Shown: positions 25,347-34,191 of the stretch, one piece after another
Layout of the letters: each line of letters opens with the position of its first letter
Position numbering within the stretch: the first letter of the stretch is position 1
Program-made: the position numbers and the translations under genes
Assembly: GCF_014851765.1 (NCBI RefSeq)
Contig: NZ_JACVAI010000001.1
Span: 1 to 64,000 of the forward strand
DNA from: Pseudomonas sp. PDM04
Lineage (GTDB): Bacteria > Pseudomonadota > Gammaproteobacteria > Pseudomonadales > Pseudomonadaceae
Length of the DNA stretch: 64,000 bases
Direction: 5' to 3'
The notes under the pieces: generated by a model
Told to the model about the DNA's origin: nothing
What the model saw: only the letters and a program-made list of their open reading frames with translations
Database searches by the model: none

Positions 25347-26486
25347 TCAGGCGACAACACTTTCCAGAACAGGCGGTAATTTCAAATGGTTGTATCGACC
25401 TTGAATAATATCGACTTGTTCCTGTCGCGGCGCACTTGAACAATGGATATATATTCTGGACAACCCGCCAAAACCCATTTCGCGATAACGGGCGGCCACT
25501 TCTTCATCACTCTTGCCCTCGGGCACACCCAGATGAAGTGTCAACTTCTTACCTTCAACTGCAAACAACGGTGTTTCCCATAGAAACTCTGCCGTTCCAA
25601 CTTCAGGCAAGGTCAAAAACAAGTAACCGTGGTTTCCCAATGTATCGACATCGCCACCGCGCCTTCTCTTCCACTCAAGAAGCCCATCGTCCGGGCGGGC
25701 CAGGCAAGTGCCGATATCGTAGTAATCGAAGCCGTTCTCGATCGCCCACTCAAGTGCCATGAACGTGGTGATCGAGTTCACTTCGCGCAACTTCTTCTGA
25801 TCGGAAAACACCGTATCCGGGTAACCGAACCTCACGGTGCTCCAATAGCGCTTGCCGGCGCGGGTGACCACGCAGCCAAGGTGGCAGGCCACCACCTCAT
25901 CCTCGAGCAACACCAGATCAAGCCGGCCGGCGGTTTTCGCCACCCGTTGCACTTCATGGGTTTCGATTTGCGAGGCCGCCGAACCATGTCGGGCACTGGC
26001 ATAGGGCTGAAGCATTTCCCGGTCCGCACTGGCAATATCGTCATCGTTCAACGCTTGCTGCATCCGGTAACGCGCCCGGTTCTTGCGCAGGTTGCGCCGT
26101 AACTCGGTGTTGTATTGCGCGGTGATGTCGTCAATCGACCGATTCAGCGGCACCACTGCACTCAGCAGTTGAGGCACGTACAACGCCCCTGGGGTCGGTA
26201 TTTCACTGACCACGACCGTACGCTCGGACTTGCGCAGTCTCAGCCGGGTTCCCACCTCCCTGGACTTGGCCCCTAGCAATACCTGCACAAATTCCCTGCG
26301 CTGTTTCGTGCCCACATAAAGGATGTCATGGGCGCTGTCTGCGCGCAGTTTGAACCTGACCATTTCCCAGCGCCAGAAACAGGCACGTGCTGCCATGTCC
26401 TGCAGCCAGGCGAGCGCGTTGCGCAGCTCGAACCGCACCGACGGTGATAACAACTTACGCAATAGTTCCGCTGCTTGTTCTTTCAT
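25347..26486 (-). CDS. BioF2/FemAB-like GNAT acyltransferase
   Basis: 379 residues. The central part (about 150-300) fits the Acetyltransf_6 (BioF2-like) domain: LRRNLRKNRARYRM, VVACHLGCVVTRAGKRYWSTVRFGY, and ALEWAIENGFDYYDIGTCL. Related proteins occur in cellulose and other polysaccharide loci and are thought to acylate a sugar or transfer an amino acid. Lower GC in the N-terminal region. It ends about 55 bases before the GT61 gene. Confidence 0.7.
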   Translation of the reverse strand: MKEQAAELLRKLLSPSVRFELRNALAWLQDMAARACFWRWEMVRFKLRADSAHDILYVGTKQRREFVQVLLGAKSREVGTRLRLRKSERTVVVSEIPTPGALYVPQLLSAVVPLNRSIDDITAQYNTELRRNLRKNRARYRMQQALNDDDIASADREMLQPYASARHGSAASQIETHEVQRVAKTAGRLDLVLLEDEVVACHLGCVVTRAGKRYWSTVRFGYPDTVFSDQKKLREVNSITTFMALEWAIENGFDYYDIGTCLARPDDGLLEWKRRRGGDVDTLGNHGYLFLTLPEVGTAEFLWETPLFAVEGKKLTLHLGVPEGKSDEEVAARYREMGFGGLSRIYIHCSSAPRQEQVDIIQGRYNHLKLPPVLESVVA

Positions 26487-26818
26487 TTATTCATCAACAC
26501 ACGTCAAATAAAGTTTATGCCGGTTTAAAAACCCATAAACCAACTATTCGACACGAGCACTCTACGACGCAGCACTTTCTTGAAAAACCTGGCGCTTTAT
26601 GCCCGCCGGTTTTCCAAGGCATGCCACACTTTCCTTCTTGCGAAACACTCGCAAATCCCTCCGTGGAATCCGGGTTTTTGACGCCATTTAGTCGTCAAAA
26701 ACCGTTATGAAGAAAAAAGTCTCTAGTACACCTGCCAAGTCGAAATACTAAGCAGAGTAAAGATGCAAGACGAGAGTTTTGCAAGATATTTCAGAAGTGT
26801 TTCCGCAAGGATGGAGCG
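26487..26818. other. AT-rich intergenic stretch with a perfect stem-loop
   Basis: 332 bases with no credible gene and clearly lower GC than its neighbours. GGTTTTTGACG (26673-26683) pairs with CGTCAAAAACC (26693-26703) around a 9-base loop. No T tract follows on either strand, so it looks more like an operator or mRNA element than a terminator. The promoter of the BioF2-like gene probably lies here. Confidence 0.5.
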
Positions 26819-27553
26819 TCAAGAATGCCTGCTCAACAACGTGCGTAACAAAAACATCGGGTTACCCACCACGTAGCGTGTGAACAGGCGCCTGGGCTCA
26901 CTGATCAGCCTGAACACCCACTCACAACCTAGGCGGCGCATCCATTGCGGTGCGCGGGAGACCTTGCCGCCAAGAAAGTCCAGGATGGCCCCGCCGCACA
27001 CGACCAGGCAGGGGACGCCGCTGGCCGCCAGCATCGCCGCGACCGCCTCCTGCTTGGGCATGCCCATGCCCAGCACCACCAGTTGCGGCTGACATTGCCG
27101 AGCCAGCTCGACATAGGTCTCCATCGGCGCAAAACCGTGGTGGGCCGAGACGACATTGACCGAGAACGCAGCCTCGCTGTGTTGCACGGCCTTGGCCAGA
27201 TAGGGTTCTTGCGTCCCCCAGAATGCCACCCGCCGGCCCTTGTAGGCGGCGAGCAACTTGGGGATCAGGTCGGTGCCATTCATGTTCAGCCCCGGCGCCC
27301 GACCGAGCCGGCGAAAAAGAATGGTCATGCCCGAACCATCGCGCAACAGCACGTCGGCGGCCGACAGGGCCCGGTAATAATCGCCGTTGCCGGTCACCAG
27401 GTTCATGGCGTGGGCATTGACGAAGCCAAGCACGGTCGCCGTCCCGGTTCGGGACAGCGCCTCGATCAGGGCTTGTTCGTCAGCGCCGTCATTGACCACC
27501 CTGATTTTCTGCACAATCGCTTGCCAGTTGCGTTGCCAACCCAGGCCACTCAT
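26819..27553 (-). CDS. WecG/TagA/CpsF family glycosyltransferase (GT26)
   Basis: 244 residues with the GT26 hallmarks: NAHAMNLV, LRDGSGMTILFRRLG, NMNGTDLIPKLL, VVLGMGMPKQE and CGGAILDFLGGKVSRAPQWMRRLGCEW. It adds the second sugar to a lipid-linked intermediate. The ATG at 27553 shares one base with the stop of the preceding GT2 gene (TGATG), so it is coupled to it; a TTG one codon earlier is less likely. Confidence 0.9.
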   Translation of the reverse strand: MSGLGWQRNWQAIVQKIRVVNDGADEQALIEALSRTGTATVLGFVNAHAMNLVTGNGDYYRALSAADVLLRDGSGMTILFRRLGRAPGLNMNGTDLIPKLLAAYKGRRVAFWGTQEPYLAKAVQHSEAAFSVNVVSAHHGFAPMETYVELARQCQPQLVVLGMGMPKQEAVAAMLAASGVPCLVVCGGAILDFLGGKVSRAPQWMRRLGCEWVFRLISEPRRLFTRYVVGNPMFLLRTLLSRHS

Positions 27554-28740
27554 CAATGATCATCCCGTTTCGAACGCACCCAGTCGACCTGACGCTTGAG
27601 CAGGAACCCGATGTACAGCGGGATTTTCTTCAGGGCGTAGAGCGGCGCATACATCAAGGCGGTGAACGCGATGATCGTACGCCCGAATTGGCTCCATGCC
27701 AGCAGGATCGTCACACCCAGCAGGGCCATCCCGCTCGTGGCAATGATCGCCGGTGCCGGGCTTGCGCCCAGCAGGAACACCAGCCAGGACAAAACGAAGC
27801 CAGCCCCCAGCACCAGGGTCAACAGCGCCAATGGCGGGACCCACAGGTCCAGGGTCATTGCCAGCAGGTTCCAGTTTTTGCGGCGGATCGACTCCACGAA
27901 CAACTTCGGCGCATCGCCCAGGATGACGCCCAGGTGGCCGTGCTCCCAACGGGTTCTCTGAGTGGCCAGACCCTCATCGGTGCGGGGGAAATAGCTGGTC
28001 ACCAGCGCATCGGGGCAAAACAGCGGCGGTTTGCCGCTGCGGCAGAAATCCAGGCCCATCTTCAGGTCTTCGACAATGTGATTGCTGCCCAACTCGATCA
28101 AGGCCAGGTCTTTCCAGACAAACGCCATGCCGGTGCCCATCAATGGACAAGGCAGGCCAAGCCAGGCCCAGCCGCGTGGTCGCACCCGGTTTTTCACACA
28201 CCAGGCGAACTCGGCCAACTGGACTTTCAGCCCGGAGCCGGCCGGCGCGTGCATCAGGTCCAAGGCCTGGGTCGGTCGTCCGGATTCAATGCAACGGATC
28301 GCCAGGCGCTCGAGGGTGCCCTCCCCCAACTGGCAGTCGGCATCGATGACGATCATCACCTGCGGCGCATCGCTCGCCAGGTGGCGTGTACCGAACTCGA
28401 GCGCGTAGCCCTTGCCCCGCTGCTGGTCATTGCTGCGCTCCACCACCTCGGCCCCCGCCGTGCGGGCCACGGCGGCGGTGTCGTCGGAACAGTTGTCGGC
28501 GACCACCAACAGGCGGTCGCCCTCCAGCAATTGCGCCTTGATACTGTGGAGGGTCGCGACGATGACCGACGCCTCATTATGTGCCGGCACCAGCACCGCC
28601 ACCCGTGGCCGCGGTCCTCGTGCGGGCGCTGGCGAGCGCACGGGCAGGCAGGCCAGCAGCACTTGCACAAACAGCACCAGCACGGGCAGTACGATGAGGA
28701 GCAACACTGCGCTGAACAGCCAACCGATTAATGTGATCAT
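27553..28740 (-). CDS. Membrane glycosyltransferase family 2
   Basis: 395 residues. An N-terminal helix (LIGWLFSAVLLLIVLPVLVL) is followed by a GT2 domain with VAVLVPAHNE, VVADNCSDDT, DADCQ and QRTRWEHG (QxxRW), and three C-terminal helices. This layout is that of processive-like or single-addition membrane synthases. The ATG overlaps the stop of the GT4 gene upstream as ATGA. A longer open frame upstream is only the shadow of that GT4 gene. Confidence 0.88.
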   Translation of the reverse strand: MITLIGWLFSAVLLLIVLPVLVLFVQVLLACLPVRSPAPARGPRPRVAVLVPAHNEASVIVATLHSIKAQLLEGDRLLVVADNCSDDTAAVARTAGAEVVERSNDQQRGKGYALEFGTRHLASDAPQVMIVIDADCQLGEGTLERLAIRCIESGRPTQALDLMHAPAGSGLKVQLAEFAWCVKNRVRPRGWAWLGLPCPLMGTGMAFVWKDLALIELGSNHIVEDLKMGLDFCRSGKPPLFCPDALVTSYFPRTDEGLATQRTRWEHGHLGVILGDAPKLFVESIRRKNWNLLAMTLDLWVPPLALLTLVLGAGFVLSWLVFLLGASPAPAIIATSGMALLGVTILLAWSQFGRTIIAFTALMYAPLYALKKIPLYIGFLLKRQVDWVRSKRDDH

Positions 28741-29939
28741 GCCTGCGCCTTGAACAGAGCCGCCAGTCTGGCCGCTTCGGTATCGATATCGTGCCGTACC
28801 AGCACGCGCTGGTAGGCGGCCTCGCCCATGCGCTGCAACACCTCGACCGGTTGTGCCAGGCAATCTTGCAGTGCGTCCGCCAACTCCTCCACCGCGCCCG
28901 CCGGGAACAGCCAACCGTTCTCACCCTGGCGCACCAACTCGGGAATGCCCGCGACGAAAGTCGTCAGGACGGGACGCCGCAGCGCCATGGCTTCCATGAT
29001 GACCACCGGCAAGCCCTCGGCAAAGCTCGGCAATACCATGGCGCGGGCGGCGAGCATTTCCGCGCGCACCTGCTCGCTGCTGATCCAGCCGGTAATTCGC
29101 ACGTGCGCTTGCAGGCCATGCTGCGTGATCAGGGCTTCGATCTGCCCGCGCATCTCACCATCGCCGGCCAGGACCATCTCGAAAGCCACGCCTTTCACCG
29201 CCAGCAGACGAGCGGCTTCCATCAACAGCAACTGGCCTTTCTGCTCGCACAGACGTCCCACGCAAACCAGCCTCGGTACGGACGGCACCGGCACCGCCGG
29301 CACCTCGTGAAATGCCCGCTCCAGTCCGCAGTGCACGACCTTGACCTTGGCCCAGTGGCCATGGTCGACCCAGCGATACAACTGGCTGCGGCCATAGGAG
29401 CTGATAGCCGCGACAAACGCCGAGCGCCGGACTTTCTCGCCCAGATGAATGAATTGCGGTTTGTCGAACTCTTCCGGACCGTGCACGGTAAAGCTGTAGG
29501 CCGGCCCGCCCAGTGCGTTGGCCAGCATCACCACCTCGGTGGAGTTGGTGCCGAAATGCGCATGCACGTGTTCGGCACCGAACGCCTGCAACCAAGGCAG
29601 CAGGCGACAGGCTTCCGCCAGGTAGATCAAATGATACGGCCAGGCACGGTCGGCACGCCGGCCCATGCGCAGCGCCAGCCACAACGCTGAAAAAAACGCC
29701 CGTGGCCGCTCGCGCAATACCTGCAGCACCGGCATCAGCAGCTCTTTGACACCGCCTTGCAACACATAGCGGGTCTTGTCGCGCTCGGACACGTCCTCGG
29801 CATCCACCAACTCGGCGTCCCAGCCCCGCAAGGCGATGCGCTGCACCTCGAAACCCTGGCGCTCCAGCGCCAGGATCTCGCGACGAATGAAACTGTGGCT
29901 GACCTTGGGGTATTGATTGATGAAGTAGGCGATGCGCAT
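28737..29939 (-). CDS. Glycosyltransferase family 4 (WcaL-like)
   Basis: 400 residues with GT-B fold. N-terminal YFINQYPKVSHSFIRREI and HAHFGTNS, C-terminal VGRLCEQKGQLLLMEA and the EGLPVVIMEAMA nucleotide-sugar motif. The start resembles colanic acid WcaL enzymes. It is followed by the GT2 gene through an ATGA overlap. Confidence 0.9.
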   Translation of the reverse strand: MRIAYFINQYPKVSHSFIRREILALERQGFEVQRIALRGWDAELVDAEDVSERDKTRYVLQGGVKELLMPVLQVLRERPRAFFSALWLALRMGRRADRAWPYHLIYLAEACRLLPWLQAFGAEHVHAHFGTNSTEVVMLANALGGPAYSFTVHGPEEFDKPQFIHLGEKVRRSAFVAAISSYGRSQLYRWVDHGHWAKVKVVHCGLERAFHEVPAVPVPSVPRLVCVGRLCEQKGQLLLMEAARLLAVKGVAFEMVLAGDGEMRGQIEALITQHGLQAHVRITGWISSEQVRAEMLAARAMVLPSFAEGLPVVIMEAMALRRPVLTTFVAGIPELVRQGENGWLFPAGAVEELADALQDCLAQPVEVLQRMGEAAYQRVLVRHDIDTEAARLAALFKAQA

Positions 29940-29950
29940 AGGGACCGGGC

Positions 29951-30949
29951 TTAATTGTCGTTGGGGGTGGTGACGGCAGGCATGTCCACGCCGGCAGCGA
30001 TACCGAAAGCGTCAACCGGCGCCGCGCCCTGGGTGGCGGTGGTGCCGATCAACACGGCGTCGACCTTGTTGAACGTGCTCTGCAGCAACTCATAACGCCG
30101 GCGGTACATGGCGCGCTTTTTCGCGGCAATGGTGTCGAGCGGCTTGATGGACGGTGCCAGGGGGATGTCGAAAAAGTCTTCCCGCTCGGAGGGTGTCGCC
30201 CCGTGCTCCAACCAGATCACGTCATAGTTGGCCGCCAGTTCCTGAGCCTTTTGCGCACCAAAATAGGGGTGGCGATGATGACGGAACTCATCCCCGACCG
30301 CGTAGAGCTTGTCCACGCCGAGCCTGAGCGCGATATGTTTGATGACTTCAATCAGCAGGCTTCTGGGACGCAGGCCCTCGAACGCCTTGGTCAGGTCACG
30401 GTAAATCGCCAGGGACCTGTCACTGTCCACACCTTTGTGAATGCCCTGGACAGCGCCGATGAACAGGCCAGTCCCGATGTCGGTGCGGCACAGCGTGAAG
30501 GCCAGCGACGCAATGCGCAGGTCGTCCTGAAACAAATTCAGCACCAGCTCGCCTTCGCGCATGAACCATTTCGGCCGGTCCAGCACCAGGGAACAATCCG
30601 CCGCCCACTCGGACAGGTCGGCCAGTTTCAGGGTCTCGTTACGCCCCGACAACAACAGTAGCGGGCAGACCTGGGTGACCGTTTCGTAGTGCGAGGCGAT
30701 GGCCCCCAACCGCTGCTCTGCTCCCCAGGCTTTACTGACGTAGGGCCACTGGACGACGCCCAGGCAGTCCGTGCCCAGGGTTTGCAGGCCATTGGCGCCC
30801 AGCGCCGCTGACATGCGCGACGAAAACGATTCGAGGGCCGGCCGGTGTCTGGCCACCAGGCCCGGAACCTTGAGCTGGTTTTTCAATGCCCTCGGGGTCA
30901 CCCCGGCATTGAGCCACAACAAGCTTTTAAGGGTGAGCCAGTAATCCAT
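29951..30949 (-). CDS. VirK/YbjX (DUF535) family protein
   Basis: 332 residues of the DUF535 family: LNLFQDDLRIASLAFTLC, IGAVQGIHKGVDSDRSLAIYRDLTKAFEGLRP and GVDKLYAVGDEFRHHRHPYFG are typical of VirK/YbjX. Members have been linked to virulence and envelope stress, but no activity is proven. It sits inside the exopolysaccharide gene string, 11 bases before the GT4 gene. GAGGCGTTC precedes the ATG. Confidence 0.8.
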   Translation of the reverse strand: MDYWLTLKSLLWLNAGVTPRALKNQLKVPGLVARHRPALESFSSRMSAALGANGLQTLGTDCLGVVQWPYVSKAWGAEQRLGAIASHYETVTQVCPLLLLSGRNETLKLADLSEWAADCSLVLDRPKWFMREGELVLNLFQDDLRIASLAFTLCRTDIGTGLFIGAVQGIHKGVDSDRSLAIYRDLTKAFEGLRPRSLLIEVIKHIALRLGVDKLYAVGDEFRHHRHPYFGAQKAQELAANYDVIWLEHGATPSEREDFFDIPLAPSIKPLDTIAAKKRAMYRRRYELLQSTFNKVDAVLIGTTATQGAAPVDAFGIAAGVDMPAVTTPNDN

Positions 30950-30956
30950 GAACGCC

Positions 30957-31943
30957 TCACTTGTATTCGATCAAGGCCGACTTGCCGGCGCCGAATCTGC
31001 TCAACAGAAATTTGACCTGCCCCAGCATCTCGGGAAACTTCCCCAGCACCAGAAAGAAAGCCAGCAGCCAGTTCTCGCGTGTCGACCTGACACCCCGTCG
31101 GGCCAGGCGCGCCACCTGCAACGGATAAATCAGCAGAAGCAACAGCCCTGCCGCGCCCACCATCGAGCAGGCGACAAGCGTTGCCAATGGAACACCCAGG
31201 CCCCAGAACCAGGCCCGACGCGATTCGCGTCGCCAGTGCTGCTCTGCCGTCGCCCCGTGTAACGATGCGCCCTCGGCAAACGCGTGGCCACCACGCAACG
31301 TACGCGTCCACCATTGGCCGAAACGGGTCATGGCCGCATCGTGCAAGGTCATTTCCTCCTCCAGGCGCCAGACCTTCCAGCCCAGCGCCCGCAAGCGCAC
31401 GCACAGTTCCGGCTCTTCGCCGGCAATCAGGTCGGCACGGAAACCGGACACGGCGGCAAAGGCCTGCGCGCGCATCAACGCATCGCCGCCACAGGCCCGG
31501 GCTTCGCCTATTGGCGTATCCCATTCGATGTCACACATCAGGTTGTACACCGAGCGTTGGGGAAAGCGTTCACGCCGCCGTCCACAGACCACCGCCACCT
31601 CGGGCCGCGCATCGAGGAACGCCTGGGCCCGGGGCAGCCAGCTGGCGACCACTTCGCAGTCACCGTCGACAAATTGCACATGCCGCATCGACGGCAGCAG
31701 GCGTTGCACACAGGCAAAACCTTCGTTGCGCGCACGGGCCGCGGTGAACGGGATCGTCATGTCCAGCTCGACCACCGCGACCCCGAGTGCCCGCGCCATC
31801 GGCACCGAACCATCGGTGGAACCCGAGTCGACGTAGACAACCTGCTGCGCCGCCCCCAGCAGTGACGCCAGGCAACGTTCCAGCCGCTGGCCCTCGTTGC
31901 GTCCGATCACCACGACACCCATTCCATTGATCAAGGCGTTCAC
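30957..31943 (-). CDS. Glycosyltransferase family 2 with C-terminal membrane helices
   Basis: About 328 residues: VVVIGRNEGQRLERCL, VYVDSGSTDGS, FVDGDCEV and AGEEPELCVRLRALGWKVWRL mark a GT2 domain, followed by two helices (LATLVACSMVGAAGLLLLLI). The start is uncertain: GTG at 31943, or ATG at 31922. An 8-codon frame (ATG at 31966) overlaps the acetyltransferase stop as ATGA and ends in a TGA that overlaps the GTG, which suggests re-initiation at 31943. Confidence 0.85.
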   Translation of the reverse strand: MNALINGMGVVVIGRNEGQRLERCLASLLGAAQQVVYVDSGSTDGSVPMARALGVAVVELDMTIPFTAARARNEGFACVQRLLPSMRHVQFVDGDCEVVASWLPRAQAFLDARPEVAVVCGRRRERFPQRSVYNLMCDIEWDTPIGEARACGGDALMRAQAFAAVSGFRADLIAGEEPELCVRLRALGWKVWRLEEEMTLHDAAMTRFGQWWTRTLRGGHAFAEGASLHGATAEQHWRRESRRAWFWGLGVPLATLVACSMVGAAGLLLLLIYPLQVARLARRGVRSTRENWLLAFFLVLGKFPEMLGQVKFLLSRFGAGKSALIEYK

Positions 31944-31962
31944 CGAGTCCAGGCGAAAACGT

Positions 31963-32487
31963 TCATGAGCCTTCCTTTGCCTGTACAGGCTGTCGTTGCT
32001 TGATGATCGCGGGCACGCCCACGGCCACGCAGTCGTCCGGTACATCGGTCAATACGACCGCGTTGGCACCGATCACCACGTTGTTGCCAATGCGGATATT
32101 GCCCAGGACCTTGGCCCCGGCACCGATATCGACGTTGTTGCCCATGACCGGCGCGATGGGTTCGTTGACATTCTTCAGCCCCACCACGACCCCGTTACGG
32201 ATACGGCAATCATCGCCAAACCGGGCGTAACCGCTGATGACGATGCCGCCGAAATGATCGATGACGAAGTTACGCCCGACCTCCACTTCGCACGGCAGCT
32301 CGATGCCCGTCACGATCTGCACCAGCTTGAACAGTACTTTGTAGAGCAAGGAAAACACTTTGCGTAACAGCGCCGGGCGCACGCCATAGCGCCAGCGCCC
32401 GAAGCGATAAACCAGCATCACCCAGAAGCCCTGGGCTCCCCAGTCACCGCCGTAGGCACGTAAATCCGCGCGTATGTTGTCGAACAT
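31963..32487 (-). CDS. Serine acetyltransferase-like hexapeptide O-acetyltransferase
   Basis: 174 residues with left-handed beta-helix repeats (VIDHFGGIVISGYARFGDD, GNNVDIGAGAKVLGNIRIG, NNVVIGANAVVLTDVPDD) and a CysE-like N-terminus (DLRAYGG). In exopolysaccharide loci such proteins usually O-acetylate a sugar, though they are often annotated as serine acetyltransferase. Its stop overlaps the ATG of an 8-codon frame leading to the GT2 gene. Confidence 0.85.
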   Translation of the reverse strand: MFDNIRADLRAYGGDWGAQGFWVMLVYRFGRWRYGVRPALLRKVFSLLYKVLFKLVQIVTGIELPCEVEVGRNFVIDHFGGIVISGYARFGDDCRIRNGVVVGLKNVNEPIAPVMGNNVDIGAGAKVLGNIRIGNNVVIGANAVVLTDVPDDCVAVGVPAIIKQRQPVQAKEGS

Positions 32488-32495
32488 GAAGGGCT

Positions 32496-33452
32496 CTACC
32501 GTGTTGGTTGGGTGGCGAACTTGGTATCACGCAGCAGCGCCCAGGTGACCCGGGCATGTTCCCAGCAGGCACCAATGGCGGCACGACCACGACGCTTGAG
32601 CAAGGCCTTGAGCGCGAGGATCAGGTCGCCCAGGCACACCAGCGCCATGTGCCAGGCCAGGCCTGCCACGCCATGGTGCTTGCGGAAATACAACAGCTCG
32701 CTTTCGATTTGCAGCCGGGGTATCTGCCGACTGGCGACGTTGAGTTCATCGACGGACTTGGCACTTTCTCCACCGATATGCACCACGGTGGTGTGTGGGT
32801 AGAAAACCACCTTCCAGCCCGCCTGCTTGACGCGTTTGCAGTGATCCACTTCCTCGTAATAAAGGAAGTAGCGCGGGTCGAACAAACCGACCGTGTCGAT
32901 GACCTCGCGGCGAATCAGGTAATAACAGCCGGGCACCCAGTCACACTCGCGGACGGAGGCGTGATCCCACTGCATGTCATCGACCCGCTTCACCCAGGGG
33001 AAAAAGCGCTCAAGCCCCGCGCGCGACAGAAACACATTCAGCGGTGTCGGGAAATAACGGCACGAAGGCTGCAAATCCCCGTCCCGGCCTTCCAATCGTA
33101 CGCCGAGAATGCCGCACTCGGGGTGCGCCTCCATGTAGTCGAGGGTCTTGCTCAGGGTGTCCGCCGCCACGAAGGCGTCAGTATTGAGCAGCAATGCGTA
33201 CTTGCCCTGCAGGTGTTCAACCAGCTGATTGTTGGCACGGCCAAAGCCGACATTGCTTTCATTGGCCAGCAGCAACGCCCCGGGACACAGGGTCGCCAGG
33301 CACTCCAGCGAGTTATCGACGGAGGCGTTGTCCACCACCAGGTAACGCGCCCGATCCGTACTGTCGGGTTGGCGCAGGGCATTGAACATCGGCTGCAACA
33401 GCCCTGCGGTGTTGTAGTTGACCACCAGCACATCGAGAGGCGCATTAACCAT
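32496..33452 (-). CDS. Glycosyltransferase family 2, rhamnosyltransferase-like
   Basis: 318 residues: LDVLVVNYNTAGLLQ, VVDNASVDNS, ESNVGFGRANNQ, LLLNTDAF and YLIRREVIDTVGLFDPRYFLYYEE match WbbL-type rhamnosyltransferases. The ATG at 33452 overlaps by 8 bases the stop of the upstream acyltransferase gene. The 43 extra residues possible upstream are out-of-context shadow sequence. Confidence 0.87.
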   Translation of the reverse strand: MVNAPLDVLVVNYNTAGLLQPMFNALRQPDSTDRARYLVVDNASVDNSLECLATLCPGALLLANESNVGFGRANNQLVEHLQGKYALLLNTDAFVAADTLSKTLDYMEAHPECGILGVRLEGRDGDLQPSCRYFPTPLNVFLSRAGLERFFPWVKRVDDMQWDHASVRECDWVPGCYYLIRREVIDTVGLFDPRYFLYYEEVDHCKRVKQAGWKVVFYPHTTVVHIGGESAKSVDELNVASRQIPRLQIESELLYFRKHHGVAGLAWHMALVCLGDLILALKALLKRRGRAAIGACWEHARVTWALLRDTKFATQPTR

Positions 33453-34062
33453 TGGATTTTTCACCAAAGAAGTATTCGGCGCGCATGACTCGCAGCCTGG
33501 ATTCCAGGGCCGGGTCAAACTCACCGTTACGCTCGCGGATGAGGTCCATCCAGGGATATTCGGCGCATCGATCTTCGACATTCTTCAACAACGTCTCCAA
33601 TGTGCAGATCACCCGGGCTGGATTACCCCCGACCACGACATCGGGCGGGACATCGCGCAGGACAACCGCGCCGGCAGCGACCAGGGAGTTGGGGCCAATC
33701 TTCACGCGCGGCAGGATGATCGCGCCATGGCCGATGAAAACGTTATCGAGGATGTCTATCGGGCCGACGGAATCCAGCTTCGTACCGTAGCGCACGTTGA
33801 GCAGCGCGACCGAGGCATCGTGCCCGATCAGCGTGCAATCGGATAAACCGACGTTGTTGCCCAGGCGCACCAGTGATGGATCGGTAATGTTGCACCCGAC
33901 GTTGATCCACACGTTTTCACCGATGGAATGCAGGGATCGCCACTGGACCAGGAATCGCGCCCATTCGAAACCATCCGGTCGGCACAGTCGTTTGTAGAGC
34001 GAGGTTCCACGTCCCGTTGTCCTGGCAAAATGAGCGATAGCGCGCTTCAGTAGACCAATCAT
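33445..34062 (-). CDS. Hexapeptide-repeat acyltransferase
   Basis: 205 residues with left-handed beta-helix repeats (NVWINVGCNITDPSLVRLGNN; DNVFIGHGAIILPRVKIGPN; VVGGNPARVICTLE) of the maltose O-acetyltransferase/WbbJ class. Predicted to O-acetylate a sugar of the exopolysaccharide. ATG at 34062 is chosen since the repeat domain begins shortly after; an upstream ATG in frame would add a poorly conserved-looking 35 residues. Confidence 0.8.
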   Translation of the reverse strand: MIGLLKRAIAHFARTTGRGTSLYKRLCRPDGFEWARFLVQWRSLHSIGENVWINVGCNITDPSLVRLGNNVGLSDCTLIGHDASVALLNVRYGTKLDSVGPIDILDNVFIGHGAIILPRVKIGPNSLVAAGAVVLRDVPPDVVVGGNPARVICTLETLLKNVEDRCAEYPWMDLIRERNGEFDPALESRLRVMRAEYFFGEKSNG

Positions 34063-34191
34063 CCTGTCAGCCCCAAAAAATTCAAAAAAACGCCTGTGCC
34101 AGGGTTCGATGCGCCCCGATCCTTCATTCGTGCCCCTAAGCGTAGCCGCCACTCCGACATCCGGCACGACGACGGCCCTGTCCCGCCAGGG

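Noticed and set aside
31963..32045. Upstream extension of the GT2 gene to 32045
   Set aside because: It would overlap the acetyltransferase by over 80 bases, and the added residues look like shadow sequence.
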